NCBI GenBank assembly: GCA_022402525.1
Contig: JAKRSB010000089.1
Coordinates: 62,001 to 126,000 of the forward strand
DNA length: 64,000 nucleotides
Reading direction: 5' to 3'
Source: Thermosynechococcaceae cyanobacterium MS004
Lineage (GTDB): Bacteria; Cyanobacteriota; Cyanobacteriia; Thermosynechococcales; Thermosynechococcaceae
Shown: in pieces, positions 17,077 to 26,015 of the stretch
How positions within the stretch are numbered: the first letter of the stretch is position 1
How the letters are laid out: each line of letters opens with the position of its first letter
The notes under the pieces: generated by a model
Databases searched by the model: none
What the model saw: the letters and a program-made list of their open reading frames with translations, nothing else
What the model was told of the DNA's origin: nothing
Translations under genes and position numbers: made by a program

Positions 17077-17638
17077 TAATTCAGTTAATCAGTTGTGATA
17101 CTAAAGTTGTGATAATTCAGTTGTGAGCGGTTGTGAGCCAAATCGGGTTGCGTGATTTCAGCAAGGCTAAAGGCATCTGCCGGAGAATCAGGATGCCTGC
17201 TTGAATCCCAGTCACTCTGATGACATTGAGATGACATTGAGTCTGATGACATTGAAGAAAGGAGAGACAGTATACTCTCATTGTTCATTACTTTCATCAT
17301 TCAATACTCTCATCCTTCATTAAAGCAGCATCGAGAAGTTAAAGCGGCTCGACGCTCTGGACTGGCTGTTTTATGGGCAGTATAAATTTATGGGCAGTAT
17401 AAATTTGTGGGCAGTATAAATTTGTGGGCAAGATAGAAACAAGGCGGACAACCAACGCCAAAGGGCTGCCTGTGACGGAGCGATCGCAGCGGTCTTTATC
17501 CTCACAACGCCCATTGATGGACTCAGCCAATCCAGTAGGGAACTCAATGGGTTAGCCAAGGGGAATCCCAGTGGCTAACCCAAGGGCAAACCCATACATT
17601 ATTCACCCAATCACTAAAAGATAGACCAGGAACCGAGC
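17077..17638. other. Repeat-rich non-coding gap
   Basis: No gene is supported. It carries three separate tandem duplications: GTTGTGA-type steps at 17090-17140, GATGACATTGA three times at 17218-17254, and the 17-bp repeat at 17370-17434. Minus-strand open frames here are low-complexity Ser-rich products of those repeats. Confidence 0.6.
17370..17434. repeat. Tandem repeat, 17-bp unit, four copies
   Basis: Unit TTTATGGGCAGTATAAA, with the later copies TTTGTGGGCAGTATAAA and a broken last one. It is intergenic, with no flanking CRISPR-like spacers. Confidence 0.93.
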
Positions 17639-18019
17639 ATGGGAAACGAACTCAGCACCCTACAGCCCGTCCCCAATCGAGATGTAGCAATGTATCTTCC
17701 TTACTATCAAGGAACCAAGCGGGACATGCTGCCCTTAGCTATGGCGCTGTATCAGGTTGGCAACTTTGAGGGGGCGCGCGGTATTGAGGGAGCGGATAAT
17801 ATTCCGTTTCTGTCAACCTGGAGCATTTTGGCACTCCCGGCAGACCTAACCCGCTGTCGGATTCAGTTCAACAATGATGCTGAGCTGAGTTATGAAGTCA
17901 CCTTGACCAACTTTGAATTTATTGGCTTTTTGATTGATGTTCTAACCAACTACAAGCGATCTGAGGTCGCAGACTTTCCCAAAACCTTCTACCGGAAATT
18001 GCTGAAGCTGGAAGAATAG
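17639..18019 (+). CDS. Conserved cyanobacterial protein, possibly EbsA-like
   Basis: A 126-residue soluble protein without membrane segments. Recognisable stretches are DVAMYLPYYQGTKRDMLPLA, ADLTRCRIQF and a C-terminal helix with NYKRSEVADFPKTFYRKLL. The pattern looks like the small cyanobacterial family that includes EbsA, a type IV pilus biogenesis and biofilm-suppression factor, but this rests on memory of the family and not on an alignment. If right, it would belong with the pilins at 2.3-3.5 kb. Start is ATG 17639, just after CCGAGC; the next gene starts 172 bp on. Function should be treated as unknown. Confidence 0.6.
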   Translation: MGNELSTLQPVPNRDVAMYLPYYQGTKRDMLPLAMALYQVGNFEGARGIEGADNIPFLSTWSILALPADLTRCRIQFNNDAELSYEVTLTNFEFIGFLIDVLTNYKRSEVADFPKTFYRKLLKLEE

Positions 18020-18191
18020 ACGCGACCATCCTGCAAAACGCGATTTATAGAAAACCAGTTCGGGCGGCAGGGTTTGCAGTTAAAATCTGAAGGCACAGTC
18101 TTAAGATGCAACAGATGCAGCGCTGAAGCGACCACATCCTTCAAACCTGTTACACTGCGTCGATGAGCAATTTTAAGAGAGGAGTGAGGGC

Positions 18192-19289
18192 GTGCCATAC
18201 CCCACCAAGCATCTGCTAATTGGGTCTCCAGAGGCCTATAGCGGTAAGTCTGCGGCTGTTTTGGGGCTGATTCCCCAAATTCTAGAGAGGGGTCTCCGGG
18301 TGGCCTACGGCAAACCCCTCAGCATCAATTTCAGCGGTGGGTCTGACGAACTGCCTGGGGGTGATCCTGATGTTGATTTAGACGTGCAGTTTATTGTATC
18401 GGCGCTGAATCTCAAGGAGCAGCAGGTGGTTCCCTCTACCCTCACCTTGACTGAGGCTGATGTTCAACAACGGCTCCGGCTAGGCCCTAGTCTGCCTCAG
18501 GCTCCTGTACTCCCTGCGATCGCCCAGGCGGATTTGGTCGTGCTAGAGGGGCCAAGCACCTTGGCTGAAGGAACGCTGTTTGGGTTTTCCTTACTCCAGC
18601 AGGCAGAACAAATGGATGCGGCCATTTTGCTGGTGGCGCGATGTCAAACCTTAGCCGTGGTGGATGAGCTGCTGGCGGCTAAGGCTCAGCTGGGCGATCG
18701 CCTAGCTGGGGTGGTCTTAAACGATGTGCCCAAGGCGTTTTCTCCTGCCGTGGATCAGTTTGTGACGCCATTCCTAGAGCAAAACGGTATTGCAGTCTTT
18801 GGCCAAATTCCTAGCCATCCCCTCCTGCGCAGCATTAGCGTCCGCGAAATTGTGCAGAAGCTGGGGGCCGAAGTGCTGTGCTGTGGCGATCGCCTAAATC
18901 TCATGGTGGAACAGCTCACTATCGGGGCTATGAACGTCAACTCAGCCCTGCGCTACTTTAATCGAGCCAGCAATATGGCCGTCGTCACCGGCGGTGATCG
19001 TACAGATATTCAGCTTGCCGCTCTGGAAGCTTCCACAAACTGCCTTATTTTGACCGGACATTTTTTGCCAAACTCCATCGTGATCAATCGGGCAGAAGAC
19101 CTAGAAGTGCCCGTCCTTTCTGTAGATCTTGATACCCTAACCACCGTGGAGCTAATCGACAAAGCCTTTAGTCAGGCGCGCTTCAGTGAAACCATTAAAG
19201 TTGACTGCATTTTGCAGCTCTTTAAGCAAAACGTTGACCTAGAGCGTCTCCTAGCCCAGCTAGAGATTAAGCCTCCCGTGCGCGCGTGA
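18192..19289 (+). CDS. Phosphotransacetylase-family P-loop protein (BioD-like + DRTGG)
   Basis: A 365-residue protein. Residues 1-200 form an AAA_26/dethiobiotin-synthetase-like P-loop domain (LLIGSPEAYSGKSAAVLGL, a degenerate Walker A with GKSA); residues about 215-330 are a DRTGG domain (VVTGGDRTDIQLAALEAS is the namesake region). This is the N-terminal half of long Pta proteins without the catalytic PTA domain, so acetyl transfer is not expected; a regulatory role is inferred. It starts with GTG at 18192 behind GAGAGGAGTGAGG. The stop overlaps the GTG start of the next gene (GTGA), indicating translational coupling. Confidence 0.85.
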   Translation: MPYPTKHLLIGSPEAYSGKSAAVLGLIPQILERGLRVAYGKPLSINFSGGSDELPGGDPDVDLDVQFIVSALNLKEQQVVPSTLTLTEADVQQRLRLGPSLPQAPVLPAIAQADLVVLEGPSTLAEGTLFGFSLLQQAEQMDAAILLVARCQTLAVVDELLAAKAQLGDRLAGVVLNDVPKAFSPAVDQFVTPFLEQNGIAVFGQIPSHPLLRSISVREIVQKLGAEVLCCGDRLNLMVEQLTIGAMNVNSALRYFNRASNMAVVTGGDRTDIQLAALEASTNCLILTGHFLPNSIVINRAEDLEVPVLSVDLDTLTTVELIDKAFSQARFSETIKVDCILQLFKQNVDLERLLAQLEIKPPVRA

Positions 19290-19660
19290 AAAAACAGGTG
19301 AAACGACAAAAGCATCCTCACCTCCTGAGCTCCAAGTGGACGGCCAAGGAAAAAACCTTTGGGTGGAGACACTTTCAGGTTGTGAGCCGCAAAAATGAAG
19401 CGTCGACCGTCTTTGCCGAGATGGTCGCGGCCTGTGACCCTGCAGTCAGCTTCTGGATCAACGCCCAATCTCTTAAAGACCGCCAACGCTGGCAGCCTGG
19501 ATGGAAGTCTTTAGCAGAGCAAGGGCGAACTGCTCCAGAAACTAAAAGATCTGAAGTACAGGGACTAAACGCAGGACAAGATGCGCCAGACTCAAGCAAT
19601 CCAGGAAAAATGAGGGAAAATTTGCCCCAACCCTCAGCGCCTGTGCCTTCTATAATGTGA
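19286..19660 (+). CDS. TIGR02450-family Trp-rich protein
   Basis: A 124-residue protein with the compact Trp-rich domain of TIGR02450 in residues 10-72: LLSSKWTAKEKTFGWRHFQV, VAACDPAVSFWI and KDRQRWQPGW. This family is common in cyanobacteria and gamma-proteobacteria, and its role is unknown. The C-terminal 50 residues are polar, Pro-rich and not conserved, longer than usual for the family. It starts with GTG overlapping the upstream stop, so it is in an operon with the phosphotransacetylase-like gene. Confidence 0.85.
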   Translation: MKKQVKRQKHPHLLSSKWTAKEKTFGWRHFQVVSRKNEASTVFAEMVAACDPAVSFWINAQSLKDRQRWQPGWKSLAEQGRTAPETKRSEVQGLNAGQDAPDSSNPGKMRENLPQPSAPVPSIM

Positions 19661-19719
19661 ACTGACGAAATGTGAACTGATAAAAAGATAGGCCGTCGGT
19701 GGTCTTTGAAATACGCCTC

Positions 19720-20271
19720 ATGAAACCCCTCTACACGCTTCTTCGCAGCTTTTTTATTGTATTCACCGTAGGAATTTGCCTGCTTCAGCCCATCGCTCCA
19801 GCATGGGCTATGGGTGGGCAACCCCTACCGCTCAATCAGTCAGCCCCAGGCTTTGTGCTACCGACGAATGACGGGAAAGGCCAGATATCTCTTTCCGATT
19901 TTCGAGGAAAGTGGATTGTTCTTTACTTCTATCCCAAAGACTTCACATCGGGCTGTACCCTTGAGGCACAGCGATTTCAACGGGATTTACCCAAGTACCA
20001 GGCGCTGAATGCAGAAATTCTAGGCGTGAGTGCAGATTCCGTGGACACCCATGCTGAATTTTGTAGTGCAGAAGGCCTTAAGTTTCCCCTGCTGGCCGAT
20101 GAAGATGGTGCGGTCAGTAAGGCCTACGGCTCTTGGATGGGCTATTTGTCCATGCGCCATACTTTTCTCATTGACCCTGCCGGGATCTTGCGCGAGCGGT
20201 TTGTCAAAGTCGCGCCTGCGGTGCATAGTGCAGAGGTGTTAAATCGGCTGACGGAACTCCAGGCTGCATAG
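19720..20271 (+). CDS. Exported PrxQ/Bcp-type peroxiredoxin (1-Cys)
   Basis: A 183-residue thioredoxin-fold peroxidase with a signal peptide (residues about 8-30, ending APAWAMG). Motifs: the FYPKDFTSGCTLEAQRF segment with the peroxidatic Cys, GVSADS, and RHTFLIDPAG. PrxQ enzymes usually have a resolving Cys five residues after the first; here that position is Gln (GCTLEAQ), so it would act as a 1-Cys enzyme. Location in the periplasm or thylakoid lumen is inferred from the signal. The ATG at 19720 is preferred to a GTG at 19699 because it gives a normal signal peptide. Compare the cytosolic 2-Cys relative at 59399. Confidence 0.9.
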   Translation: MKPLYTLLRSFFIVFTVGICLLQPIAPAWAMGGQPLPLNQSAPGFVLPTNDGKGQISLSDFRGKWIVLYFYPKDFTSGCTLEAQRFQRDLPKYQALNAEILGVSADSVDTHAEFCSAEGLKFPLLADEDGAVSKAYGSWMGYLSMRHTFLIDPAGILRERFVKVAPAVHSAEVLNRLTELQAA

Positions 20272-20437
20272 AATGAATATTCGTCCCGCAATCAGTACGT
20301 GCGTTTATTCGGGCTATGCCTCCAAGAAACGTCAAAATGGTCGCCAGAGTGGGTGAAAAATGGGCGAAAAATGAGCGCTAGATATAAGCCTGCAGAACAG
20401 ACCGTCCCTCCTCTCATCGTTTTTATGGTTCTATGCT

Positions 20438-21427
20438 GTGCCAGATATTGCCCTCGAACTGCCTAGCCCCAAGAGCGCGATCGCCCTTGCGGGGGAGCAG
20501 GAGTCCAATCTTAAGACCTTAGCGCAACAGTCGGGGGCAAAGCTGCTGCTGCGCGGTCAGGCGCTCCAGATTTCCGGCTCCGAGGCTCAAGTACGTCTAG
20601 CGAGCGAGATGGTTGCCCTGCTAAAAGATTTTTGGCAGGAGGGGCGCAGCATTACGGCGGTCGATATTTTGGCGGTTCGGCAAGCCCTCAATACGCAGCA
20701 AACCGATGAATGGCAGGCCCTGCAAGACGATGTGCTAGTGCGGACGCGGCGTGGAGAGTCGATTCGCGCAAGAACCTTTCGACAGCGGGAATATATCAAA
20801 GCCATTCGCCACAACGCCATTACCTTTGGCATTGGCCCCGCAGGCACCGGCAAGACCTTTCTGGCAGCACTGCTCGCCGTTAAGGCGCTCCTAGATAACG
20901 AGTACGAGCGCCTGATTCTCACACGGCCTGCGGTAGAAGCTGGCGAAAAGCTAGGGTTTTTACCCGGAGACCTACAGCAAAAAATTGATCCCTACTTGCG
21001 TCCGCTCTACGACGCGCTGTATGAGCTCATTGAACCAGAGCGCATTTCCTCCCTCATGGAGCGAGGGGTGGTAGAAGTTGCCCCCTTGGCCTACATGCGG
21101 GGACGAACCCTCAATAATGCCTTCGTAATCTTGGATGAGGCTCAAAATACAACCCCCGCCCAAATGAAAATGATGCTGACGCGCATCGGCATGAAGTCGC
21201 GTTTGGTGGTGACTGGAGATCTCACCCAGACTGATCTGCCCTCCCACCAGACTTCTGGACTGGCGATCGCCCGTAAAATTTTGGAGCCCATCGAGGGCAT
21301 CGCCTTTTGCTACTTATCCAAGGGTGACATTGTGCGCCATCCCCTCGTGGAAAAAATTATTGACGCTTACGAACGGTTTGAAGCGGATGGGCTTGGACAG
21401 CCTGTGAACCTGTCTCAAAAGTCCTAA
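20438..21427 (+). CDS. phoH: PhoH-family ATPase
   Basis: A 329-residue PhoH-like protein: an N-terminal KH-like segment (residues 20-75), then the P-loop ATPase with Walker A GPAGTGKT (about residue 135), the family stretch LTRPAVEAGEKLGFLPGD, VAPLAYMRGRTL, and Walker B VILDEAQNTT. PhoH proteins resemble the ATPase half of RNA helicases and are linked to RNA processing; the precise role is unsettled. GTG 20438 gives the usual N-terminus. A hairpin at 21472-21503 lies just after the gene; its T-run on this strand is short, so termination from this side may be partial. Confidence 0.93.
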   Translation: MPDIALELPSPKSAIALAGEQESNLKTLAQQSGAKLLLRGQALQISGSEAQVRLASEMVALLKDFWQEGRSITAVDILAVRQALNTQQTDEWQALQDDVLVRTRRGESIRARTFRQREYIKAIRHNAITFGIGPAGTGKTFLAALLAVKALLDNEYERLILTRPAVEAGEKLGFLPGDLQQKIDPYLRPLYDALYELIEPERISSLMERGVVEVAPLAYMRGRTLNNAFVILDEAQNTTPAQMKMMLTRIGMKSRLVVTGDLTQTDLPSHQTSGLAIARKILEPIEGIAFCYLSKGDIVRHPLVEKIIDAYERFEADGLGQPVNLSQKS

Positions 21428-21465
21428 AACTCAGAAATTCTCAAACTCAGAAGCCCTAAAAACAG

Positions 21466-21503
21466 ACAAAAAAAGCGGTGTTGCATAGATTCAACACCGC
21501 TTT
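21466..21503 (-). terminator. Rho-independent terminator (minus strand; possibly bidirectional)
   Basis: A 12-bp perfect stem AAAGCGGTGTTG/CAACACCGCTTT with an 8-base loop, followed on the minus strand by seven T. On the plus strand it closes phoH with only TTT. Confidence 0.9.
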
Positions 21504-21704
21504 ACCTTTAGGAGAAACTATGTAGAGTAGGCAAGCCGCGCTACTCATTGTAAGAAGAAGAAAAGTCCCTTCGACACTAGCAGCATCCATACCCCTCAAT
21601 GCTGTTTGGTTTAGGTCTGCTAATCTGCGCCTTGTCCTTTCGGTGCAAGTTGCCTTTTCGGGGACTACGTGGGCCATTGCGGGGGGTATGACAGCCCAAT
21701 CAAT
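21466..21704 (-). ncRNA. Candidate structured non-coding RNA, family not recognised
   Basis: On the minus strand a sigma70-type promoter (21711-21738) is followed about 200 bases later by a strong terminator. Between them there is potential for long-range pairing: CATACCCC (21683-21690 on the complement) with GGGGTATG (21588-21595), GTCCC with GGGAC around the inner domain, and a GAGTAG/CTACTC hairpin near 21535. I do not recognise it as tmRNA, RNase P, SRP or a known riboswitch. A 43-codon frame starting at ATG 21590 is also open through part of it, so a small-protein message cannot be excluded. Confidence 0.45.
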
Positions 21705-21710
21705 GTATTT

Positions 21711-21738
21711 AATATAGCTATGGTGGCATCGTTCCCAA
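21711..21738 (-). promoter_or_regulatory. Predicted promoter of the ncRNA candidate
   Basis: Minus strand: TTGGGA (21738-21733), 16-bp spacer, TATATT (21716-21711). A start near 21704 is implied. A further hairpin with AAAACCCGTA arms lies just upstream. Confidence 0.5.
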
Positions 21739-21950
21739 AACCGTACAATTACGGGTTTTTGGAGCATTTTCTGGAATGCTTCTCTCCGTGTTTCTACAGA
21801 TTTTGGGGCATATGTCAGGAGTTGATGACCTCAAATTAATGACCTCAAGACATCATGCTGCTTACCCTGCTTAGGACGCAATCCAATCAGACGCTGTCAA
21901 AGCATCCCTTCTCATCGAGCTGATTCATTGGGCTGAATCACTCGACTGAT

Positions 21951-22919
21951 TCATTGAGCTGATCTAGGACGGCGAGAGAGGCCCAGATACAGGATAAGAC
22001 CCGCTAATAAGCTCAAGCCGAAAAGGTACTTCAGGGCAGCAGGAACTGCCGGAGCAGGGGAAAAGAACCCTTCAATCACCCCAGCAATGACGAGCATGGG
22101 CACCACGCCAAACATTAGTTGAATCGCTTTGCCCCCATTTAAACGCAGCAGGTCGAGACGACGATACTGTCCTGGAAATAAAATTGCGCGCCCCAACAGA
22201 AGCCCAGCACCCCCTGAAAAAAAAATAGCGGGTAGCTCTAGCGCGCCGTGGGGCCAGACAAAGGCCCAAAATGGATAGGAGAGATTGTGCTGCGCGACCA
22301 AGGTGGAGATTGCGCCAAAGCTAAGGCCATTGTTCCACAGAATAAAAGTTGTCCAGGTACCCGCCAGCATGCCCCCCGCAAAGGCCGAAATGGAGACGCT
22401 GATGTTGTTGCGCATAATGCCAGAGGAGGCCATCGGCTCAATACCCACAATAGAGCCCATCCAAAGCTCTCCCTTTTTCTGCACCAGATTCAAAATATGG
22501 GAGGGCACAATCATCGGCAAAAAGGAAGGATCTCGCCAGGCATACCACCAGCCAATCAATCCGCCCAAAATGGCGATCGCGGTAGAAATTGCGATATAGG
22601 GCAGCGTTTCCCGCACCACTTCCGGGAAGCCCCAGCGGTAGAATGCCCACAGATCTGACCAGCTTTGCTGGCGTTTACCCTGATAAATCTGGGTATAGCT
22701 GCGCTGGGTTAGGCTCGTAAGCTGCTCCAGCACCACAGCCCCAACCTGATGGGTGCGCGCACGGGATAAATCGGCACTGACTTTGCGGTAGAGGCTGCTA
22801 AACTCCTGCACCTCTGCTGCTGTAAAGTGTCTCATTCCTTGGGTTTCCGCCTGCTTGAGCAGCGCTCCTAGACGCTGCCAGTAGGGTTCATGGCGCTTTA
22901 GCCACCGTTTAATATCCAT
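21951..22919 (-). CDS. SpoIIM (stage II sporulation protein M)-like membrane protein
   Basis: A 322-residue membrane protein. Residues 1-100 are cytosolic and helical (MDIKRWLKRHEPYWQRLGALL start; SSLYRKVSADLSRAR). Residues 105-315 contain about six membrane helices, with the family's conserved stretch NNISVSISAFAGGMLAGTWT and WPHGALELPAIFFSGGAGLLLG. In sporulating Firmicutes SpoIIM takes part in septal peptidoglycan remodelling; the widespread non-sporulating relatives, including those in cyanobacteria, are of unknown role. It is next to, and in the same direction as, the bestrophin gene with 129 bp between them. Confidence 0.88.
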   Translation of the reverse strand: MDIKRWLKRHEPYWQRLGALLKQAETQGMRHFTAAEVQEFSSLYRKVSADLSRARTHQVGAVVLEQLTSLTQRSYTQIYQGKRQQSWSDLWAFYRWGFPEVVRETLPYIAISTAIAILGGLIGWWYAWRDPSFLPMIVPSHILNLVQKKGELWMGSIVGIEPMASSGIMRNNISVSISAFAGGMLAGTWTTFILWNNGLSFGAISTLVAQHNLSYPFWAFVWPHGALELPAIFFSGGAGLLLGRAILFPGQYRRLDLLRLNGGKAIQLMFGVVPMLVIAGVIEGFFSPAPAVPAALKYLFGLSLLAGLILYLGLSRRPRSAQ

Positions 22920-22969
22920 AGGCTATCCCCGCTTAATTTTTTCACTCAATCAGGATTCCTGGCTCATAT

Positions 22970-23041
22970 ACCCAGAATCTAATATCCACAGAGTCTAATA
23001 TCTACAGAATCAATATCTACAGAATCAATATCTACAGAGTC
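22970..23041. repeat. Degenerate tandem repeat, about 15-bp unit
   Basis: Steps of AATCTAATATCCACAG and ATCTACAGAATCAAT, about four copies, fill the space between the bestrophin stop and the SpoIIM-like gene. Confidence 0.85.
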
Positions 23042-23048
23042 AGTAGGC

Positions 23049-24023
23049 CTAGAGAGAGCGTAGCCCAGCACTTAAGACAGACTCTGTTGGCAAGGCATTC
23101 TCGTCCTGCTTCCAATGACGATAGGCTGTGGGCTGTAGCTCCATCAAAGACTCTACGTTGATTCCCATCGTGCGACAGATATCATCTAACGGCAAGTCGT
23201 TGGGGTCGTGGCCAAAAGGATTTTCAATTTCTAGGCCAATTTCTTCAATCCCAAACAGGGTAAAGCTGACCAGCCCCACAATAGGCCCTGCCCAGTATCC
23301 AATTTCTCCTACCATTTGGAGGGGCAGCAGCAGGCAGTAAATTAACAGCAACTGCTTGAGGTGAATTGCGTAGGCCATGGGCATGGGGGTTTTTAAAATG
23401 CGCTCACAGGCCCCTAAGGTATCAACCATCGTATCCAGAAGCATATTCATCGTTGTGATTTGGTAGAGGTCTACCCGCTGTGCTGCATACTGCTGCTGGA
23501 GGTAGTCTTCAATCCAAAACGCCAAGGTGAGAGGTGGGTTGGGGGTATCTTGTAGAAATTGGTGGCGATCGCCCATCCAGTCGAGTAACTCTTGGCCTTC
23601 CTGCTCTTGGCCTCCTTGCTCTTGGCGCAAATGGTATTTCATAGCGATCGTAAAAGCCACAATTAGCTTGAGCGCCTCAACCTTATGGGCGCGATCTTCA
23701 GGCGTTTTTTCTTCCACGAATACCCAGATCCGACGGGTCAAATTGCGCACCGTATTGACCAAGGTTCCCCAAGCCTTACGCCCTTCCCAAAATCGCTCGT
23801 AAGCCGTGTTGGTGCGAAACACCAGCAGCAAACCCAGCACAATACTGGGAATCACGTTGCTAAGGGTTGGCCAGCCATTGACCCAGTGCCAGTCTTCGAG
23901 CAGGGAAACAAAAATCCCAAACCCGCTGCACAGTAGCACCTTGGGCATTACAGCCGGAATCACGGATCCCTTCAAGCTGAACACTATGCGAAACCAATGC
24001 AGTTTTGGACGAGACATCATCAT
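23049..24023 (-). CDS. Bestrophin-like anion channel protein
   Basis: A 324-residue bestrophin (RFP-TM) family membrane protein. Seen: the N-terminal PKLHWFRIVFSLKGSVIP, hydrophobic helices around residues 25-75, the family stretch FRTNTAYERFWEGRKAWGTLVN, and after the central region another pair of helices (IYCLLLPLQMVGEIG, IVGLVSFTLFGIEEIGLEIENPFG), the last being the highly conserved bestrophin end. Related bestrophins form pentameric chloride or bicarbonate channels in thylakoid membranes of algae and plants; the same in cyanobacteria is inference. The start has three consecutive ATG codons; the first is used. Just upstream lie three near-copies of GGGGAATATCAGAAA. Confidence 0.92.
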   Translation of the reverse strand: MMMSRPKLHWFRIVFSLKGSVIPAVMPKVLLCSGFGIFVSLLEDWHWVNGWPTLSNVIPSIVLGLLLVFRTNTAYERFWEGRKAWGTLVNTVRNLTRRIWVFVEEKTPEDRAHKVEALKLIVAFTIAMKYHLRQEQGGQEQEGQELLDWMGDRHQFLQDTPNPPLTLAFWIEDYLQQQYAAQRVDLYQITTMNMLLDTMVDTLGACERILKTPMPMAYAIHLKQLLLIYCLLLPLQMVGEIGYWAGPIVGLVSFTLFGIEEIGLEIENPFGHDPNDLPLDDICRTMGINVESLMELQPTAYRHWKQDENALPTESVLSAGLRSL

Positions 24024-24227
24024 TGAATATCAAGAATTGGGGAATATCAGAAACTGGGGAATATCAGAAATGGGGCAAGTTAATGAATCAAAGGCACTGG
24101 CTATTGTGCCATTTCGTAAATCTTTAAGGGGTGTTCTAAACTGCGGAGCCTGAAGTTTGCAGAAGTGGACTCCTACGGGTTAATCAAGGAACATGCTGGG
24201 GTAAAGCAATCACCCATGAATCAACCA

Positions 24228-24262
24228 AAAATCCCCCCCAGATGGAACCTGAAGGGGATTTT
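24228..24262 (-). terminator. Terminator of the psbB-psbT transcript
   Basis: Minus strand: AATCCCC, loop, GGGGGGATT then a T-run, about 20 bp after the psbT stop. Confidence 0.8.
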
Positions 24263-24282
24263 GAATCGTCTTTAAACGTCCG

Positions 24283-24381
24283 CTAGTCTTTCGTAATTCT
24301 CGGAGGCTCACGGAAGAAGATAGCGAAAAAGAATAGACCAAGAATACAGGCGAAAATAAATACGTATGCGATCGCTTCCAT
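24283..24381 (-). CDS. psbT: Photosystem II reaction centre protein PsbT
   Basis: A 32-residue single-helix protein beginning [19 protein letters not shown] and ending REPPRITKD, the standard PsbT sequence. It sits at the PSII dimer interface near the QA site and aids repair and dimer stability. It lies 101 bp downstream of psbB in the same direction, the usual cyanobacterial arrangement, and is followed by a terminator. GGGAGG lies directly upstream of ATG 24381. The gene was recognised from the translation; it is short but unambiguous. Confidence 0.98.
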   Translation of the reverse strand: MEAIAYVFIFACILGLFFFAIFFREPPRITKD

Positions 24382-24482
24382 GGGAGGCTCACCAAAATCC
24401 CTACAGTGTTCAGTGTACCGCTTTAGAGAATATTCATTTTGGAGAGCAGCAGCATGAGCCCGCTCTCCAAAACTAAAGGCCC

Positions 24483-26015
24483 CTATATCGGTGTGGTTCG
24501 ACGAGTAGTCTTGTCACCCAGCTTCTGATAGAAGCCCCATTCGACCTGCTCTTCAGAAAGGTCTGGGTCAACCCCAGCAAACACATCCCGGAACAAGGTT
24601 CGTGAACCATGCCAGATGTGGCCAAAGAAGAAGAGTAGAGCAAAACAAGCATGACCGAAAGTAAACCAGCCCCTCGGAGACGTGCGGAAAATCCCGTCGG
24701 AGTTCAAGGTTTCAGCATCAAAGTCAAAGGGTTCACCCAGTTGAGCTTTGCGAGCATACTTCTTCACCACGGCTGGGTCGCTGAAGGTTTGTCCCCCCAG
24801 GGCACCACCGTAAAAGCTTACTGTTACGCCCTTCTGCTCAAAGCTGTACTTAGACTCAGCCCGCCGGAACGGAATATCAGCCTGAATTTGCCCCGAAGCA
24901 TCCGTGAGCACCACGGGGAAGGTTTCAAAGAAGTTGGGGAGGCGACGCACAAATAGCTCTTCACCCTTGCTGTCCTTAAAGACAGGGTGACCCAGCCATT
25001 CTTTCGCAATTCCGTCACCACCATTCATTGCGCCTGTGCGGAACAAACCACCCTTCGCGGGGCTATTGCCTACATAGTCGTAAAATGCCAGCTTCTCAGG
25101 TACCGTAGCCCAAGCCTCATCCAAGCTCTTGCCATCGGCAACGCTCGTCTGAACCTCGCGGATCATCTCTTGCTTGAAGTAGTCTCCATCCCACTGGTAG
25201 CGGGTGGGGCCAAACAGCTCAATGGGCGTTGAGGCACTGCCGTACCACATGGTTCCAGCCACAATAAAGGCGGCAAAGAACACGGCTGCAATGCTGCTAG
25301 AGAGCACGGTTTCAATATTCCCCATGCGCAGCGCACGATAAAGCCGCTGGGGTGGACGCACAATGAGGTGAAACAGACCCGCCACAATGCCGACTACGCC
25401 TGCCGCAATATGGTGAGCCACAATGCCGCCAGGATTGAACGGATTAAACCCATCCGGCCCCCAAGAGGGTGCAACCGGCTCTACATGACCCGTCAGTCCA
25501 TAGGGGTCAGACACCCACATTCCCGGCCCCCACAGGCCCGTCAGATGGAATGCTCCAAATCCAAAGCAGAGAAGGCCAGACAAAAAGAGGTGAATCCCAA
25601 ACATCTTGGGTAAGTCTAATGCAGGCTCGCCCGTGCGGGGATCTCTGAATAAATCAAGATCCCAGTAAACCCAGTGCCAAATGGCAGCCAAGAATAAAAG
25701 ACCTGAGAGCACGATGTGGGCCAAGGCGACCCCTTCATAGCTCCAGAAACCGGGGTTAACACCCGTTTCTCCCGTAATGCTCCAGCCGCCCCAAGACCCA
25801 GTGACGCCTAAGCGCGTCATGAACGGCAGCACAAACATGCCCTGTCGCCACATGGGATTCAAGACGGGGTCACTGGGGTCAAATACGGCTAGCTCATAAA
25901 GAGCCATGGAGCCAGCCCAGCCTGCGACCAGCGCGGTATGCATCAAGTGCGTCGCGATGAGTCGCCCTGGGTCATTAATTAAAACCGTGTGTACGCGGTA
26001 CCAGGGTAGTCCCAT
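24483..26015 (-). CDS. psbB: Photosystem II CP47 chlorophyll apoprotein
   Basis: A 510-residue inner-antenna protein, full length. It starts [19 protein letters not shown], has six membrane helices, chlorophyll-binding His residues in several ([57 protein letters not shown]), and the long lumenal loop between helices 5 and 6 (about residues 258-445). It collects light and passes energy to the D1/D2 core. It is the first gene of psbB-psbT. The upstream stretch has GAGGAGGAGCG close to ATG 26015. No abnormal feature is seen. Confidence 0.99.
   Translation of the reverse strand: MGLPWYRVHTVLINDPGRLIATHLMHTALVAGWAGSMALYELAVFDPSDPVLNPMWRQGMFVLPFMTRLGVTGSWGGWSITGETGVNPGFWSYEGVALAHIVLSGLLFLAAIWHWVYWDLDLFRDPRTGEPALDLPKMFGIHLFLSGLLCFGFGAFHLTGLWGPGMWVSDPYGLTGHVEPVAPSWGPDGFNPFNPGGIVAHHIAAGVVGIVAGLFHLIVRPPQRLYRALRMGNIETVLSSSIAAVFFAAFIVAGTMWYGSASTPIELFGPTRYQWDGDYFKQEMIREVQTSVADGKSLDEAWATVPEKLAFYDYVGNSPAKGGLFRTGAMNGGDGIAKEWLGHPVFKDSKGEELFVRRLPNFFETFPVVLTDASGQIQADIPFRRAESKYSFEQKGVTVSFYGGALGGQTFSDPAVVKKYARKAQLGEPFDFDAETLNSDGIFRTSPRGWFTFGHACFALLFFFGHIWHGSRTLFRDVFAGVDPDLSEEQVEWGFYQKLGDKTTRRTTPI

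Noticed and set aside
17085-17300. 71-codon Ser-rich minus-strand frame
   Set aside because: The product is made of the local tandem duplications (SSDSMSS) and has no ribosome site.
21456-21767. 103-codon minus-strand frame after phoH
   Set aside because: It runs into the terminator stem and contains the hairpins; the RNA interpretation explains the region better. A shorter frame from 21590 stays open as an alternative.
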